Virus record (IMG/VR): IMGVR_UViG_3300019776_000860
Location: 1 to 54,941 of that record
Source: a virus
Direction: 5' to 3' (one strand)
DNA length: 54,941 bases
The translations under genes were made by a program, and so were the position numbers. The notes beneath the pieces are model-generated. The model did not search any database, had not been told where the DNA came from, and worked only from the letters and a program-made list of their open reading frames with translations. The stretch's first letter is position 1. Each line of letters starts with the position of its first letter. This document shows positions 24,227-32,873 of the stretch, one piece after another.

Positions 24227-24472
24227 TTAAGCTTTTTTAAGTTTTTTATGAGAATCTGCGTACTTATCTAATAAGTTTTTGATCATTCTTTGATATGGTA
24301 CATGATGGTTTAATGCTTGAGATTTAAAAAAATCTACACTGTCTTTACTTAAAACAAGAGTGACTTTAACAGATTCTTTTTTTAGTACCAATTCTTTTGG
24401 GGATGGTAAGAAATCGTTAATTATTTCTACTTTACCGATTTCACCTTTTGTATATTTGATTTTCTTTGTCAT
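24227..24472 (-). CDS. brnA: BrnA-type antitoxin
   Basis: 81 residues from the ATG at 24472 (MTKKIKYTKGEIG); the longer frame to 24508 lies inside the toxin gene. Ribbon-helix-helix region KVTLVLSKDSVDFFKSQA followed by a helix YQRMIKNLLDKYA. It overlaps the end of the toxin gene and would bind both toxin and operator. Confidence 0.8.
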   Translation of the reverse strand: MTKKIKYTKGEIGKVEIINDFLPSPKELVLKKESVKVTLVLSKDSVDFFKSQALNHHVPYQRMIKNLLDKYADSHKKLKKA

Positions 24473-24752
24473 AAATTTTCTTTCCTTTTCTCCAATAACC
24501 GGCTCCAAGTATTCTTATAGAGTAGCCTCTTATGGTAAAACGTACCGTTAGAATATGTTGTTCTACCTTACCTAAACAAAAAAATCTATCTTCGTTGTTA
24601 CTATGCTCAACATCTTTCAGTATGATTCTGTTTAAGTCATGAAAGACTTCTTGCGCCTTATAAAAGCTGACTTGATGCTTTTCAATATTTATTCTATTCT
24701 TTTCTTCGTCCCATTCAAAAGTAAGTTTTACTTTATGCATCCATTGTATCAT
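24441..24752 (-). CDS. brnT: BrnT-type ribonuclease toxin
   Basis: 103 residues (ATG at 24740 is an alternative start). Family signature FEWDEEKNRINIEKHQVSF near the N-terminus, HSNNEDRFFCLGKV in the middle and IRILGAGYWRKGKK at the end. BrnT is a small mRNA interferase with a RelE-like fold. The toxin-first order is normal for BrnTA. Unusually, the module sits inside the phage morphogenesis block. Confidence 0.88.
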   Translation of the reverse strand: MIQWMHKVKLTFEWDEEKNRINIEKHQVSFYKAQEVFHDLNRIILKDVEHSNNEDRFFCLGKVEQHILTVRFTIRGYSIRILGAGYWRKGKKIYDKENQIYKR

Positions 24753-24766
24753 ATAATATTATTTAC

Positions 24767-24786
24767 AGCCATATATTTATATGGCT
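24767..24786. terminator. Hairpin upstream of brnT
   Basis: AGCCATATA / TATATGGCT, nearly continuous palindrome (24767-24786). No T-run. It could terminate the upstream minus operon or act as an operator for BrnA. Confidence 0.4.
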
Positions 24787-24855
24787 CATTATATTTATCA
24801 CAGATTTCAGTACGATTCAAATAAACTTATAAATTCATAAATTACGATATAATTT

Positions 24856-25239
24856 TTAAAATTTGTCTATATCTTCGAGCCCTTGAGCGAGTATTGCTTC
24901 AAGCTCTTCTTGTTCTATCCTGTCCATTATTTTTTGCCATTTTATTAAATCAATACCGAATATTCCATTTTGATTAGTTCGCAATTGTTTTTTTATAATT
25001 GGATGGCCAAGTGCTAGTCTAACTAATCTGATTAACAAAAATCTTTCCTTCTTTAGCAATAAATTTTCTAATTTGCTTTTCACCTCTTCTTCCGAAGCAA
25101 CTCCTAAAATAAAATCTTCAATAAAACCCTTCGTGAACCTTAAAATAATCTTGTAATCTTTCTCAATATCTAAAGAAACTTTAACTTCTGCATAACCCTC
25201 TGAGTGTAAAAATATTTCTTCTATTTGATATTCATACAT
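24856..25239 (-). CDS. Unknown 127-residue protein
   Basis: Begins MYEYQIEEIFLHSEGYAEVK, helical C-terminus with ENLLLKKERFLLIRLVRLAL and acidic end. No domain recognised. It separates the fibre gene 25271-26362 from the BrnTA module. May be a fibre chaperone or an unrelated insert. Confidence 0.55.
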   Translation of the reverse strand: MYEYQIEEIFLHSEGYAEVKVSLDIEKDYKIILRFTKGFIEDFILGVASEEEVKSKLENLLLKKERFLLIRLVRLALGHPIIKKQLRTNQNGIFGIDLIKWQKIMDRIEQEELEAILAQGLEDIDKF

Positions 25240-25270
25240 AACATAATCTCTTGATTAAATTCTTTAAAAA

Positions 25271-26362
25271 TTAACTCCCAAATACTACCACAGATACGCC
25301 ATCGAGTACAGGAAGCAAATTACCGAGCGTATCGGTTGCAAAAACGATGACTTCAGTAGCTGACCTGGACCTAAAGAACACTTGAAACGGAGCTACTACT
25401 TCCGTTCCTCGTGCTAATGCCGTTAATACAGCATAATTACTGTTCAAAAAAGGAGTAGCAAACTTTATAACATAAGCCCCTTGCGCTCCGCTAACCGAGG
25501 CTATATTAAAACTGCTCTCTATCTGGATATTATTAGTTGGGGCATTATTATCGTAAAAGAAGCAATAAGCTTTAGCAGTAGCAGGATTTATAATCTTCCC
25601 CGGTACGCTCATATTACCGATATTGTCAATTTGGGTACTGTTTAAATTGATTACTCCATCATCTACAGTAGCGAGGTTAATATCCTGATCACCGCTTGCG
25701 GTAGTAATGGTATTTACCGAGATCAAAAGATTACCGACATTAATACTGGATAATCCTACTAGAGAGTCGGCTAAATTGATAATTACATCGTTTGTTTCCC
25801 CATCACCGCTTTGGACGTTTATATTAGTGCCGCCTCCTATCTTTCGAGTTACAAAACTTAATGGAGTATTCCCGGTTATTACTAAAAACCCATTCTGTAC
25901 CTGAGTAGTTAGTTTATTTAAATTATTTAAGGATTCAGATATGGTAAACTTCATGTTTCCTGAAGGCGGCGTAATGGTTGAGTTCGTGATATTTAATGCG
26001 TTGTTTTCTGATTCTGCCGAGAAAGTAATGATCCCACTTGTTCCTCCGCCAAAAGGGATCATTCTCCATGTCCCTGAAATTATTGAATTATCAATTAAGT
26101 ATACTTGTCTAACTTCCCCCGGAATAATAACAGTTCCTAAAGGACTACCATCATAAGATAAAATAGTAAAATCATAATTACCCACATTGTTAAACAGCAA
26201 ACTAGTACCGGTTTCTACAGTATTACTTGGAGGAAGAGTGATTGTATACGAGTCATTGCTAGAGATAACATCATTAATATCACTAGCAATCACTCCTTCA
26301 GTCCGGGGATAAGGCCAGGATAGTTTGATATTGCTGTTTAGTATGATTTTGGAATATGACAT
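25271..26362 (-). CDS. Fibre/spike-like structural protein
   Basis: 363 residues, beta-rich. Regular phage fibre text: YTITLPPSNTVETGTSLLF, NIGNMSVPGKIINPATAKA, and a C-terminal domain with AYVIKFATPFLNSNYAVL and ATEVIVFATD ending in a short hydrophobic strand, as in many fibre C-terminal beta domains. Could be a head fibre because it lies near the scaffold and capsid genes. Confidence 0.65.
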   Translation of the reverse strand: MSYSKIILNSNIKLSWPYPRTEGVIASDINDVISSNDSYTITLPPSNTVETGTSLLFNNVGNYDFTILSYDGSPLGTVIIPGEVRQVYLIDNSIISGTWRMIPFGGGTSGIITFSAESENNALNITNSTITPPSGNMKFTISESLNNLNKLTTQVQNGFLVITGNTPLSFVTRKIGGGTNINVQSGDGETNDVIINLADSLVGLSSINVGNLLISVNTITTASGDQDINLATVDDGVINLNSTQIDNIGNMSVPGKIINPATAKAYCFFYDNNAPTNNIQIESSFNIASVSGAQGAYVIKFATPFLNSNYAVLTALARGTEVVAPFQVFFRSRSATEVIVFATDTLGNLLPVLDGVSVVVFGS

Positions 26363-26366
26363 GATT

Positions 26367-26846
26367 TTAGATTATTGTATTTCTTTTTAGTGAGTATCCT
26401 TTTTCTGAAAAAGGCATCAATGGATTGTAAATATCGGTCTGTACTTTCTGTAGCGTATCAATCATTACTCTTTCAGCTTTGACCTCATAATATTCCTGCT
26501 CTTTAAGTCCATAACGTTCATCACGAGCTAAAAGAATTGTATCACCAGTAGTAATACTGTCATTTTCCGATCTTAGGTCTCCTCTATAAGTACGTTTGTT
26601 TTTAAGTCTATCAGGAGATACGATATACCACCTCTTAGCTAGTAATCTATTAATCCTTTCAGGATTATTATAAGCAAAATAATATTCCTCACCCGGTTGC
26701 TTGATTTCGTCAATAAGAGATTTAAAGGGACATGTTGAATCACTAAACATCAAATCAAAATCATTGTTTTCAAGATCATGCTCCCTGATATCTCTATCTA
26801 CGGACTGAAACTCATTATTTTTATCCTGTTTATATTTAATTGCCAT
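26367..26846 (-). CDS. Unknown structural-block protein
   Basis: 159 residues, charged (MAIKYKQDKNNEFQSVDRDI at the start). Contains RLLAKRWYIVSPDRLKNKRT and GDTILLARDERYGLKEQEYY. Overlaps the scaffold gene by 11 bases. No family recognised; conserved position between scaffold and fibre suggests a head-assembly role. Confidence 0.6.
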   Translation of the reverse strand: MAIKYKQDKNNEFQSVDRDIREHDLENNDFDLMFSDSTCPFKSLIDEIKQPGEEYYFAYNNPERINRLLAKRWYIVSPDRLKNKRTYRGDLRSENDSITTGDTILLARDERYGLKEQEYYEVKAERVMIDTLQKVQTDIYNPLMPFSEKGYSLKRNTII

Positions 26847-27822
26847 TTTTTGACCTCATTTCCTTATTATGTTTATCTAAAAGCTCACGATATCTCTCAT
26901 AAGACATACCAAAAGCAAGTGCTGCCTTTTTCTCTCTATCGCTTAATTCCCTTGTTCTTGAATCAGGCACTCCCTCCATAGGAGCACGGCTACGAACCGC
27001 CCCAAAATGTTTGGCAGGTACATGAGCAGAGGAAATATCCGGCGATTTTAAATTATCAATATATTCATCAATCATCCCGTAATAGCTACTTCCTCCTATT
27101 AGGTGTTCCTTATTGTTAGTCTGGTATTTGCGATCTAGCCTTTTAATAAAGGATAATACTGATGTAGCTAGCTTCTCATCATACTCAGGGGCGTTTTTAT
27201 CTATTTCAGGATTACTTTCAAGCCAGCTATATAACCTATCTTCATATTCTCTTGCCCTGATTCTATTTAATTCTTCTTCGGAATATTCTTCTTTGGGAAA
27301 ACTTGATATTCTAGATGCCTCATTCAAAGCATGGGTCGCCTTTGAAATCTCAGCTGTAGCTCTACTAACCCCAGCAGCATCCCCACTCTCTAGTGCTAAC
27401 TGCAACCTTGCCTGGGCCATTTCAAGTTCGCTGGCAACATTGTTCTTATAATGGGTAGAACCGGTATTTATCGCCTGACGGAGCAACTGCTGCATTTCTA
27501 GTTTTTCTTGATTTAACTGCTCCAACTGCTCGCTAAGCTTTGCTTTTTCTTCACGTTCCTTTTTTAATTTTGACCAGTATTTTTCTCTGTCTTTTTCAGA
27601 GACAGAAGTTTTAGTAGACTTTTCGTCTTTTTCGCTAACATCCCCAGAAATATCAATTTTTTCATTCTTATCCTCCATATTTTCCGATTCTTGCTCAGCT
27701 GCTTCGACATTCTTTTGGGCTTCTTTGTCCTCAAGCTTGTCATCCTTGTTTTCATCAAGCTCTTTTAAAGGAGGAATAGAACCATTTAAATCGCTTGTAT
27801 TTTCAATATCTACTTTAAACAT
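26836..27822 (-). CDS. Scaffolding protein
   Basis: 328 residues, very acidic and coiled-coil rich: residues 15-75 are D/E/K repeats, 80-125 a heptad region (KEREEKAKLSEQLEQLNQEK), 130-175 helical, and the C-terminus is basic (RELLDKHNKEMRSKNGN). This composition with a basic helical C-terminus is typical of podovirus scaffolds, which guide capsid assembly. Located between portal/GroES and capsid. Confidence 0.75.
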   Translation of the reverse strand: MFKVDIENTSDLNGSIPPLKELDENKDDKLEDKEAQKNVEAAEQESENMEDKNEKIDISGDVSEKDEKSTKTSVSEKDREKYWSKLKKEREEKAKLSEQLEQLNQEKLEMQQLLRQAINTGSTHYKNNVASELEMAQARLQLALESGDAAGVSRATAEISKATHALNEASRISSFPKEEYSEEELNRIRAREYEDRLYSWLESNPEIDKNAPEYDEKLATSVLSFIKRLDRKYQTNNKEHLIGGSSYYGMIDEYIDNLKSPDISSAHVPAKHFGAVRSRAPMEGVPDSRTRELSDREKKAALAFGMSYERYRELLDKHNKEMRSKNGN

Positions 27823-27827
27823 GCTCT

Positions 27828-28298
27828 TTACCTCGATACTTTTGATGGGTTGTCTACTAGTAGCTTGATTTTAAAATCCTCTACCATAATTATTGGCTCT
27901 CCCTCATATTTTGACTGCAATGATGAACCACGCGGGAATATAACCCAGTCTCCCTCTTTTACATAAGGGCCGCTCGGAAACTGATCGCCCTTATAACTAT
28001 CCGGGCCAAGTTTCAATACCATGCCGACCATTGAGTTATATTCTAGGTCGTCTTTTACAGCAGTTTGCGGGATGATAACTCCTCCCCTTGTAACTTCTTC
28101 AACAGGAGGTTTGTAGATAAGAATTAATACATTGATTCCGGTAACCGATACTTCCTTGAATCTCTCTATCATTGCTTCCTTATGAAAGCTTTGAAGATCA
28201 ATACCTTTGGTTTTAAAATCTTCCGGTTTGTAATTAATGTGAGTTTCCGCCTCAAATATTCCATCTTTACTTAAAGCAGAATGGGTAATATCATTCAT
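27828..28298 (-). CDS. Phage-encoded GroES-like cochaperonin
   Basis: 156 residues. After an N-terminal extension of about 50 residues, the GroES beta-barrel pattern appears: GINVLILIYKPP, a mobile-loop-like segment EEVTRGGVIIPQTA, MVGMVLKLGPDSYKGD, VKEGDWVIFPRGSS and EDFKIKLLV. GroES caps GroEL; phage versions (T4 gp31, established knowledge) help fold large capsid proteins. Its place between portal and scaffold suggests the same. The longer N-terminus is unusual. Confidence 0.8.
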   Translation of the reverse strand: MNDITHSALSKDGIFEAETHINYKPEDFKTKGIDLQSFHKEAMIERFKEVSVTGINVLILIYKPPVEEVTRGGVIIPQTAVKDDLEYNSMVGMVLKLGPDSYKGDQFPSGPYVKEGDWVIFPRGSSLQSKYEGEPIIMVEDFKIKLLVDNPSKVSR

Positions 28299-28339
28299 AT
28301 GATTTGCCTATTAATTAAAGGTTAAGTTGGTGAATTAAT

Positions 28340-28374
28340 GAGGATATTTAGATTTCGAAGCCTTAAATATCCTC
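28340..28374. terminator. Hairpin upstream of the GroES-like gene
   Basis: GAGGATATTTA (28340-28350) pairs perfectly with TAAATATCCTC (28364-28374), loop of 13 bases. No T-run; may partly terminate or protect message ends between portal and scaffold units. Confidence 0.5.
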
Positions 28375-28399
28375 TATTTACAAAATATAGAAATGTCAC

Positions 28400-28615
28400 T
28401 TAATCATTGTTATTTACCTCTATTACCTGTCTGTTAAATAATTCAAGCGCTATATCAAGACCGGTAATTACCCCGACATGATACTTGTATCCCTCTAGCG
28501 TAGAGATACTCGAAGGATCACTTAAAATACTCCTGTATCTATCAATTTCAGCTTCAATATTTCCTATAACGCCAGAATTAAAAGAATGTTGCTTATACAT
28601 ATTATTCCGGTTCAT
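28400..28615 (-). CDS. Small unknown phage protein
   Basis: 71 residues (a second ATG at 28600). Helical; contains SGVIGNIEAEIDRYRSIL and EGYKYHVGVITGLDIALEL, which resembles small phage head-operon proteins of unknown function. Six bases from the stop of the gene upstream. Confidence 0.65.
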   Translation of the reverse strand: MNRNNMYKQHSFNSGVIGNIEAEIDRYRSILSDPSSISTLEGYKYHVGVITGLDIALELFNRQVIEVNNND

Positions 28616-28620
28616 TGTGA

Positions 28621-28797
28621 TTATTTACCACTCCTTCCCTTATTCTTACAAGGCTTTGCTACTGCACCACTCTTGGTAGCAACATCTTTTCTAATTTTAG
28701 CAGCTCCCCCGGCAGCATACTTATTACAGCTTGTTTCCTTGTCTCTTGCCATTTCTTGCATTTTGTTCATAGCGAATTCTCTTTTTTGTCTATTCAT
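28621..28797 (-). CDS. Small basic Cys-containing protein
   Basis: 58 residues: MNRQKREFAMNKMQEMARDK, then SCNKYAAGGAAKIRK and a lysine/glycine-rich end with PCKNKGRSGK. The ATG overlaps the portal stop by eight bases. Two cysteines 34 residues apart. Possibly DNA- or scaffold-binding; no family recognised. Confidence 0.65.
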   Translation of the reverse strand: MNRQKREFAMNKMQEMARDKETSCNKYAAGGAAKIRKDVATKSGAVAKPCKNKGRSGK

Positions 28798-31105
28798 AAA
28801 TAATCTCCTCTTTTATTGGTTCGGGTGGAATTTGCGACCGTAGCGCTTCTACTTGTGCCTTTAACTCAGCTTCTTTTGCTTTGTACTCAAGCTTTAGTAA
28901 TTCAAGCTCGGTCTTACTGTTTATTTCTTGCTCCTTAGTTAACGTATCTATTACTTTTTCTTTCTCGTTTAGCTCGAGCTTTAAAAGTTCAATTTGATAT
29001 TTCTGCTCGGCAAGCTGTTGTTGCTCCTGTACTTTTAACTCGGCTAAATACTTCTCTTGCTCTAATTTTGCCTTATCAAATTCAATGTTCATTTGGGTCT
29101 TATAGCCGTCAGCTTCAATATTTAAATGAGCTAGCCGTTCCTTTGACTCTACTTCAAGGCGTCGCTGCTCAATATCGGCAATCTGAACCTGCAGAGCCGG
29201 GTCTATAGGTTGCTCCTGCTGCTCTTGTGGTGCTACTTCGGGAAGTAGTATCTTATCAATATCATTAATACCAAGTGCCTGATATACTTTTAAATACACC
29301 TCTCTCATGTTATGTAGCTCAGGATTGCTGCTAGCTAACTTTAAAATACTTTCTGCCTTGATTATTCTCTGCGTAGAAGACTCAACAGACGGATCAGATA
29401 CAGGGATTACTTTCAAACTCTCTTTATCTAAAGGTAGTGATGGCAGGTTGAACATTTTATAAAATAGTTGTAGCTCTTCACTAAAACTACTATGAACTGT
29501 TCTCATTATTGCCGATTGCATCCGATTGGATACTTCAAGCAAGGCAATAGTAGTACCGACAGGCGTATTCTGATTATTTTCAGCTAGTCCTGCTTCCGTT
29601 GTAGATGCTAACTCCTGTGTCTGAGCAGTTATCCGGTTAATATATTCAAGTAAAGCGGGAGACGGGCCATTATAAGGAAGCGGCATGATTGAATCACGCA
29701 AGGATAAATTACCGGTTTCAACAGTTACGAATTGCCCGGGTAATATCGTTAAATCATTATTGGTAGTCTTTATTCCCTTGGACTTCATCCCTCCCGGGAA
29801 ATTCTGGAAAATAGCTGCGTCAATCGCCATTTGCTGCATGGAAGTTAAGCTCTTTGAATTAGAGCCGAGGATTTGAGCAAGACCTAGTCCAAAAACATCA
29901 AACCCGGGGAATAAGTTATAATGAATAAAGCAGTTAATCCTTGTTCTGGTTGGATCGCTTTCATCCCAGTTCGGCGTAAGTGATACGATCTGATTAGTAA
30001 CACCGCATCTGGTAATAACATAAGGTAGAGGTATGCTGTAACCCTCTAGCGAAGAGCTATCATCAAAAAAATCATTTAAAACCAGATATTCGTGCGTTTC
30101 ATAAAAAGGAAAACGGGATCCGGTCGGATCAACCTGTTTTTGCTCATTTTTATCCTTTTCTTCTTCGCCCTCGCTACTACCCATGTTATCTAGGTAATCA
30201 AGATCAAGTTTGGAAAATATCCCGCTATTCATATTAAAGAGGATTTCCCTTTTAGAAAGATATCTAATATGGGTTAGACGATTTGATTCGGTAATACTTG
30301 AGCAGTTATTATCAAATAAAAAGTCCTCAGGCATGATAAAACGGCTCAATGGTTTGCCTGTAATAGGGTCGTAGTAGATTTTACGGAATACACACCCATA
30401 AAGAATCAGATATAACAAGAACCGATCGTAATCAGGATAAAAGCCTTTATCTTCGACAGTTAAATATTCGTTTAAAATATCCCTGACCATCTCGCCTTTT
30501 AATTCGTAGTCCTGATCCACACTTATATCGGTTCTAAATCCTACAGGGCCGGTAGCGGGTAATAACTCAGAGCGAAGCGTTGCCCAGAGCCGAAGAACGC
30601 TACTTGAGAACGTAGTATCGTAAGTTTTAACCTGCGCGGCGTTTCCGATGGAAGAATTGGATTTACGAATGCTCCCATTATCTCCATCTTGTATTTCCTC
30701 AATTTTAAAGCCGAGCAGATTTTTAGCCTTTTCAATTATATCAAGCCAGGGGGCGCGGTTTTTCTTATCTTTTTCTGTTACCTCTTCAAGGTAAGCAGCT
30801 ATTTTATCTCTGACGCTTTCTGGTATATCATCCGCAAAATTACTGTTAAACGGCATAACACTCGGGGCTAATTCTTCGCCCTTACTATCCATACGTGATA
30901 AGATTTGATCCTCTAAAGATAAAAGAGGATCATCCATTGCTTCGGGAAGTTCTACTGCTTCCGGTAAAATGCCCATATCTTCTTCTAGTGGGATTTGTTC
31001 TTCCATCGGCATTTCTTGAGTAAGATTTAGAGATTCAGGCTCTAAATTCTCTAGCCTTGACAAATCAGGATCAGTCTTTCTTTTTTGCTTTCTTCTTGTT
31101 GCCAT
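28790..31105 (-). CDS. Portal protein (P22-like podovirus)
   Basis: 771 residues, right size for P22-type portals. Recognisable text: RAPWLDIIEKAKNLLGF, YDTTFSSSVLRLWATLRSEL, LILYGCVFRKIYYDPITGKP, ITRCGVTNQIVSLTPNWDE, YNLFPGFDVFGLGLAQILG. The last 130 residues are a long coiled coil, the barrel/crown region. Forms the dodecameric DNA gate. Its ATG shares one base with the terminase stop, the usual order. Confidence 0.9.
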   Translation of the reverse strand: MATRRKQKRKTDPDLSRLENLEPESLNLTQEMPMEEQIPLEEDMGILPEAVELPEAMDDPLLSLEDQILSRMDSKGEELAPSVMPFNSNFADDIPESVRDKIAAYLEEVTEKDKKNRAPWLDIIEKAKNLLGFKIEEIQDGDNGSIRKSNSSIGNAAQVKTYDTTFSSSVLRLWATLRSELLPATGPVGFRTDISVDQDYELKGEMVRDILNEYLTVEDKGFYPDYDRFLLYLILYGCVFRKIYYDPITGKPLSRFIMPEDFLFDNNCSSITESNRLTHIRYLSKREILFNMNSGIFSKLDLDYLDNMGSSEGEEEKDKNEQKQVDPTGSRFPFYETHEYLVLNDFFDDSSSLEGYSIPLPYVITRCGVTNQIVSLTPNWDESDPTRTRINCFIHYNLFPGFDVFGLGLAQILGSNSKSLTSMQQMAIDAAIFQNFPGGMKSKGIKTTNNDLTILPGQFVTVETGNLSLRDSIMPLPYNGPSPALLEYINRITAQTQELASTTEAGLAENNQNTPVGTTIALLEVSNRMQSAIMRTVHSSFSEELQLFYKMFNLPSLPLDKESLKVIPVSDPSVESSTQRIIKAESILKLASSNPELHNMREVYLKVYQALGINDIDKILLPEVAPQEQQEQPIDPALQVQIADIEQRRLEVESKERLAHLNIEADGYKTQMNIEFDKAKLEQEKYLAELKVQEQQQLAEQKYQIELLKLELNEKEKVIDTLTKEQEINSKTELELLKLEYKAKEAELKAQVEALRSQIPPEPIKEEIIYE

Positions 31106-32736
31106 TAGTATAATTTCCTAATTTTAGTAATGGTTTCATCTTCCTTAACATCGCTCCTGTGGGTTAAAGCATCAAAGTCTCGGAGGTACAAAATTGCCTG
31201 TGTCATTGAGTCAACCAGGTCTTTTGACTCCCCGTTTGGAAAAGTTATCACTGTTTCTAAAAACTCTTCAGCGAACGGAGTTAGCCTTTCAGGGTTCTTC
31301 TCCTCCGCCGGCAAATAAATAAGCCCGCACTCAATAAACGGCGCTGCTCTCTGTACTCTTGCATTCTTATCGCCTTTTGGGGTGTAACCTATAGCAGGAA
31401 TCCCTCCGAGCCTAAGGTCTCGTATTAACGGATCACCCGTTGCCTTTGCTTCTATTAAACAACAATCAATAGTTCTTTGAGCAGGCACTAGGTTTTTATG
31501 ATCGCCTACATCCTTATAATCATTGCTTAAGCGCTGCGCTCTAGCTCGAAGCTCTGGGTAGCCTACTCGATCACGCCAAGTAGATAAGAGCATCATCCTA
31601 AATAGCTCATCTTCGGATTTCTCGCCCCAAACTCCCCACGTAGTACAGGCAGAATATGCAGCTGTCGGCTCATCGGAAATTGCCGTATCCCAGCTTTGCA
31701 ATATGTAATCAAATTTAGGCTTAATCGGGCTAGTCCAGAACTTAAACCATTTTTTCTTGATGATGCCTCCACCAATTGGAGATGGTCTTTGCTGACACTG
31801 CCCAGCATATCCATAAGAACCGAGTAACTTCTTTAATTCACTGACTTGCTTCTCACCAAAGCGTAAGTCATTAATTACTTGTCCTTCTTTGTTTCTAGGG
31901 TCTTCCCAAATAACCTGATCTATGCCAAGCGGCACGGTAATACATCTGCGACTTGGCTCGAATTCTAGCGGCAGCACTAACTCGACCCAGTCACCTTCGC
32001 TGTCATTCTTTCTGATATAACCGGTTAAATCGTTCTCATGCGTTCTTTGCTGGACGACTATTCGGCAGTCATTAGCTGGGTTATTTGAACGGGTAGACAT
32101 TCTTTGCGTCCACCAGTTAATTACGTTCTCTCTTTTGATTTCAGATAAGTCCCCTGGGTCATTAGGGTCATCAATGATAATAATTGAACCGCCTTTACCA
32201 ACAGTTTTAGATACTACGCTTGTTGATTGCCTATATCCCGTCTTGCTATTCTGGAAAAAACTCTTAACGTTCTGGTCTCTAAGAAGAGGGAATCTATAAC
32301 CCCAATTATCCTGATACCAGTTGCTTTCGAGTAAAGCTCTGTTTTTCTGTGCATGCTCAAGGCTTAAGGAATTAACGCAGGATACAGTTAAAAACCGCTC
32401 ACTCGGGTTATGTATCCACACCCACGCAGGAAAGGCCACCGATATTAAATTGGTCTTACCCGTGCGAGGCGGAACATTAATGATCAGCTTTTTTATTTGG
32501 CGCGCGTAAACTGCCTCTAAATGCTCTGCTATAGCCTTAATATGCCAACTATCAACATAAGGCATATTACCCTCAATATAAGGCCATGCGCTTTTGAAAA
32601 ACTCATATAACGAACTGCTTGCAAGATATCGTTCCTTTAAAGCTGCAAGTTTTGCTCTTCTGCTTTGCAGTTCCGCAATAGCAGTTATTCCATCAGAGAA
32701 ACTAAAACTATGAATAGAGTTAGAATTGTGCATCAT
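31105..32736 (-). CDS. Large terminase subunit
   Basis: 543 residues. ATPase: Walker A VPPRTGKTN (PPRTGKT at 89-95), Walker B SIIIIDD (Asp189-Asp190), coupling motif near TVSCVNSLSLEHAQ. Nuclease domain starts at LQSWDTAIS (about 345) with conserved acidic residues later (LIEAKATG, SKDLVDSMTQAILYL). It packages DNA into the prohead through the portal encoded next. First gene of the minus-strand late block, with its own promoter. Confidence 0.95.
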   Translation of the reverse strand: MMHNSNSIHSFSFSDGITAIAELQSRRAKLAALKERYLASSSLYEFFKSAWPYIEGNMPYVDSWHIKAIAEHLEAVYARQIKKLIINVPPRTGKTNLISVAFPAWVWIHNPSERFLTVSCVNSLSLEHAQKNRALLESNWYQDNWGYRFPLLRDQNVKSFFQNSKTGYRQSTSVVSKTVGKGGSIIIIDDPNDPGDLSEIKRENVINWWTQRMSTRSNNPANDCRIVVQQRTHENDLTGYIRKNDSEGDWVELVLPLEFEPSRRCITVPLGIDQVIWEDPRNKEGQVINDLRFGEKQVSELKKLLGSYGYAGQCQQRPSPIGGGIIKKKWFKFWTSPIKPKFDYILQSWDTAISDEPTAAYSACTTWGVWGEKSEDELFRMMLLSTWRDRVGYPELRARAQRLSNDYKDVGDHKNLVPAQRTIDCCLIEAKATGDPLIRDLRLGGIPAIGYTPKGDKNARVQRAAPFIECGLIYLPAEEKNPERLTPFAEEFLETVITFPNGESKDLVDSMTQAILYLRDFDALTHRSDVKEDETITKIRKLY

Positions 32737-32765
32737 AAAACTTAAAGTTTCCTTTACTTAAAATA

Positions 32766-32774
32766 ATTATAACA
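32766..32774 (-). promoter_or_regulatory. Extended -10 promoter for terminase/portal operon
   Basis: TGTTATAAT on the minus strand, 30 bases upstream of the terminase ATG; no clear -35. Matches the other late promoters. Confidence 0.65.
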
Positions 32775-32808
32775 CAGCTCTTTTATATCTTGATTTTCTC
32801 GTGCTTTT

Positions 32809-32837
32809 TTGATTTTGGTATTGAGATTATTTATGTT
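32809..32837 (+). promoter_or_regulatory. Candidate promoter of the porin gene
   Basis: TTGATT (32809-32814), 17 bases, TATGTT (32832-32837). Start would fall near 32844, 30 bases before the ATG. Divergent from the terminase promoter. Confidence 0.45.
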
Positions 32838-32873
32838 ATGTTTTTTTAATTTCAAAAATAAAGGAGTGAAATT

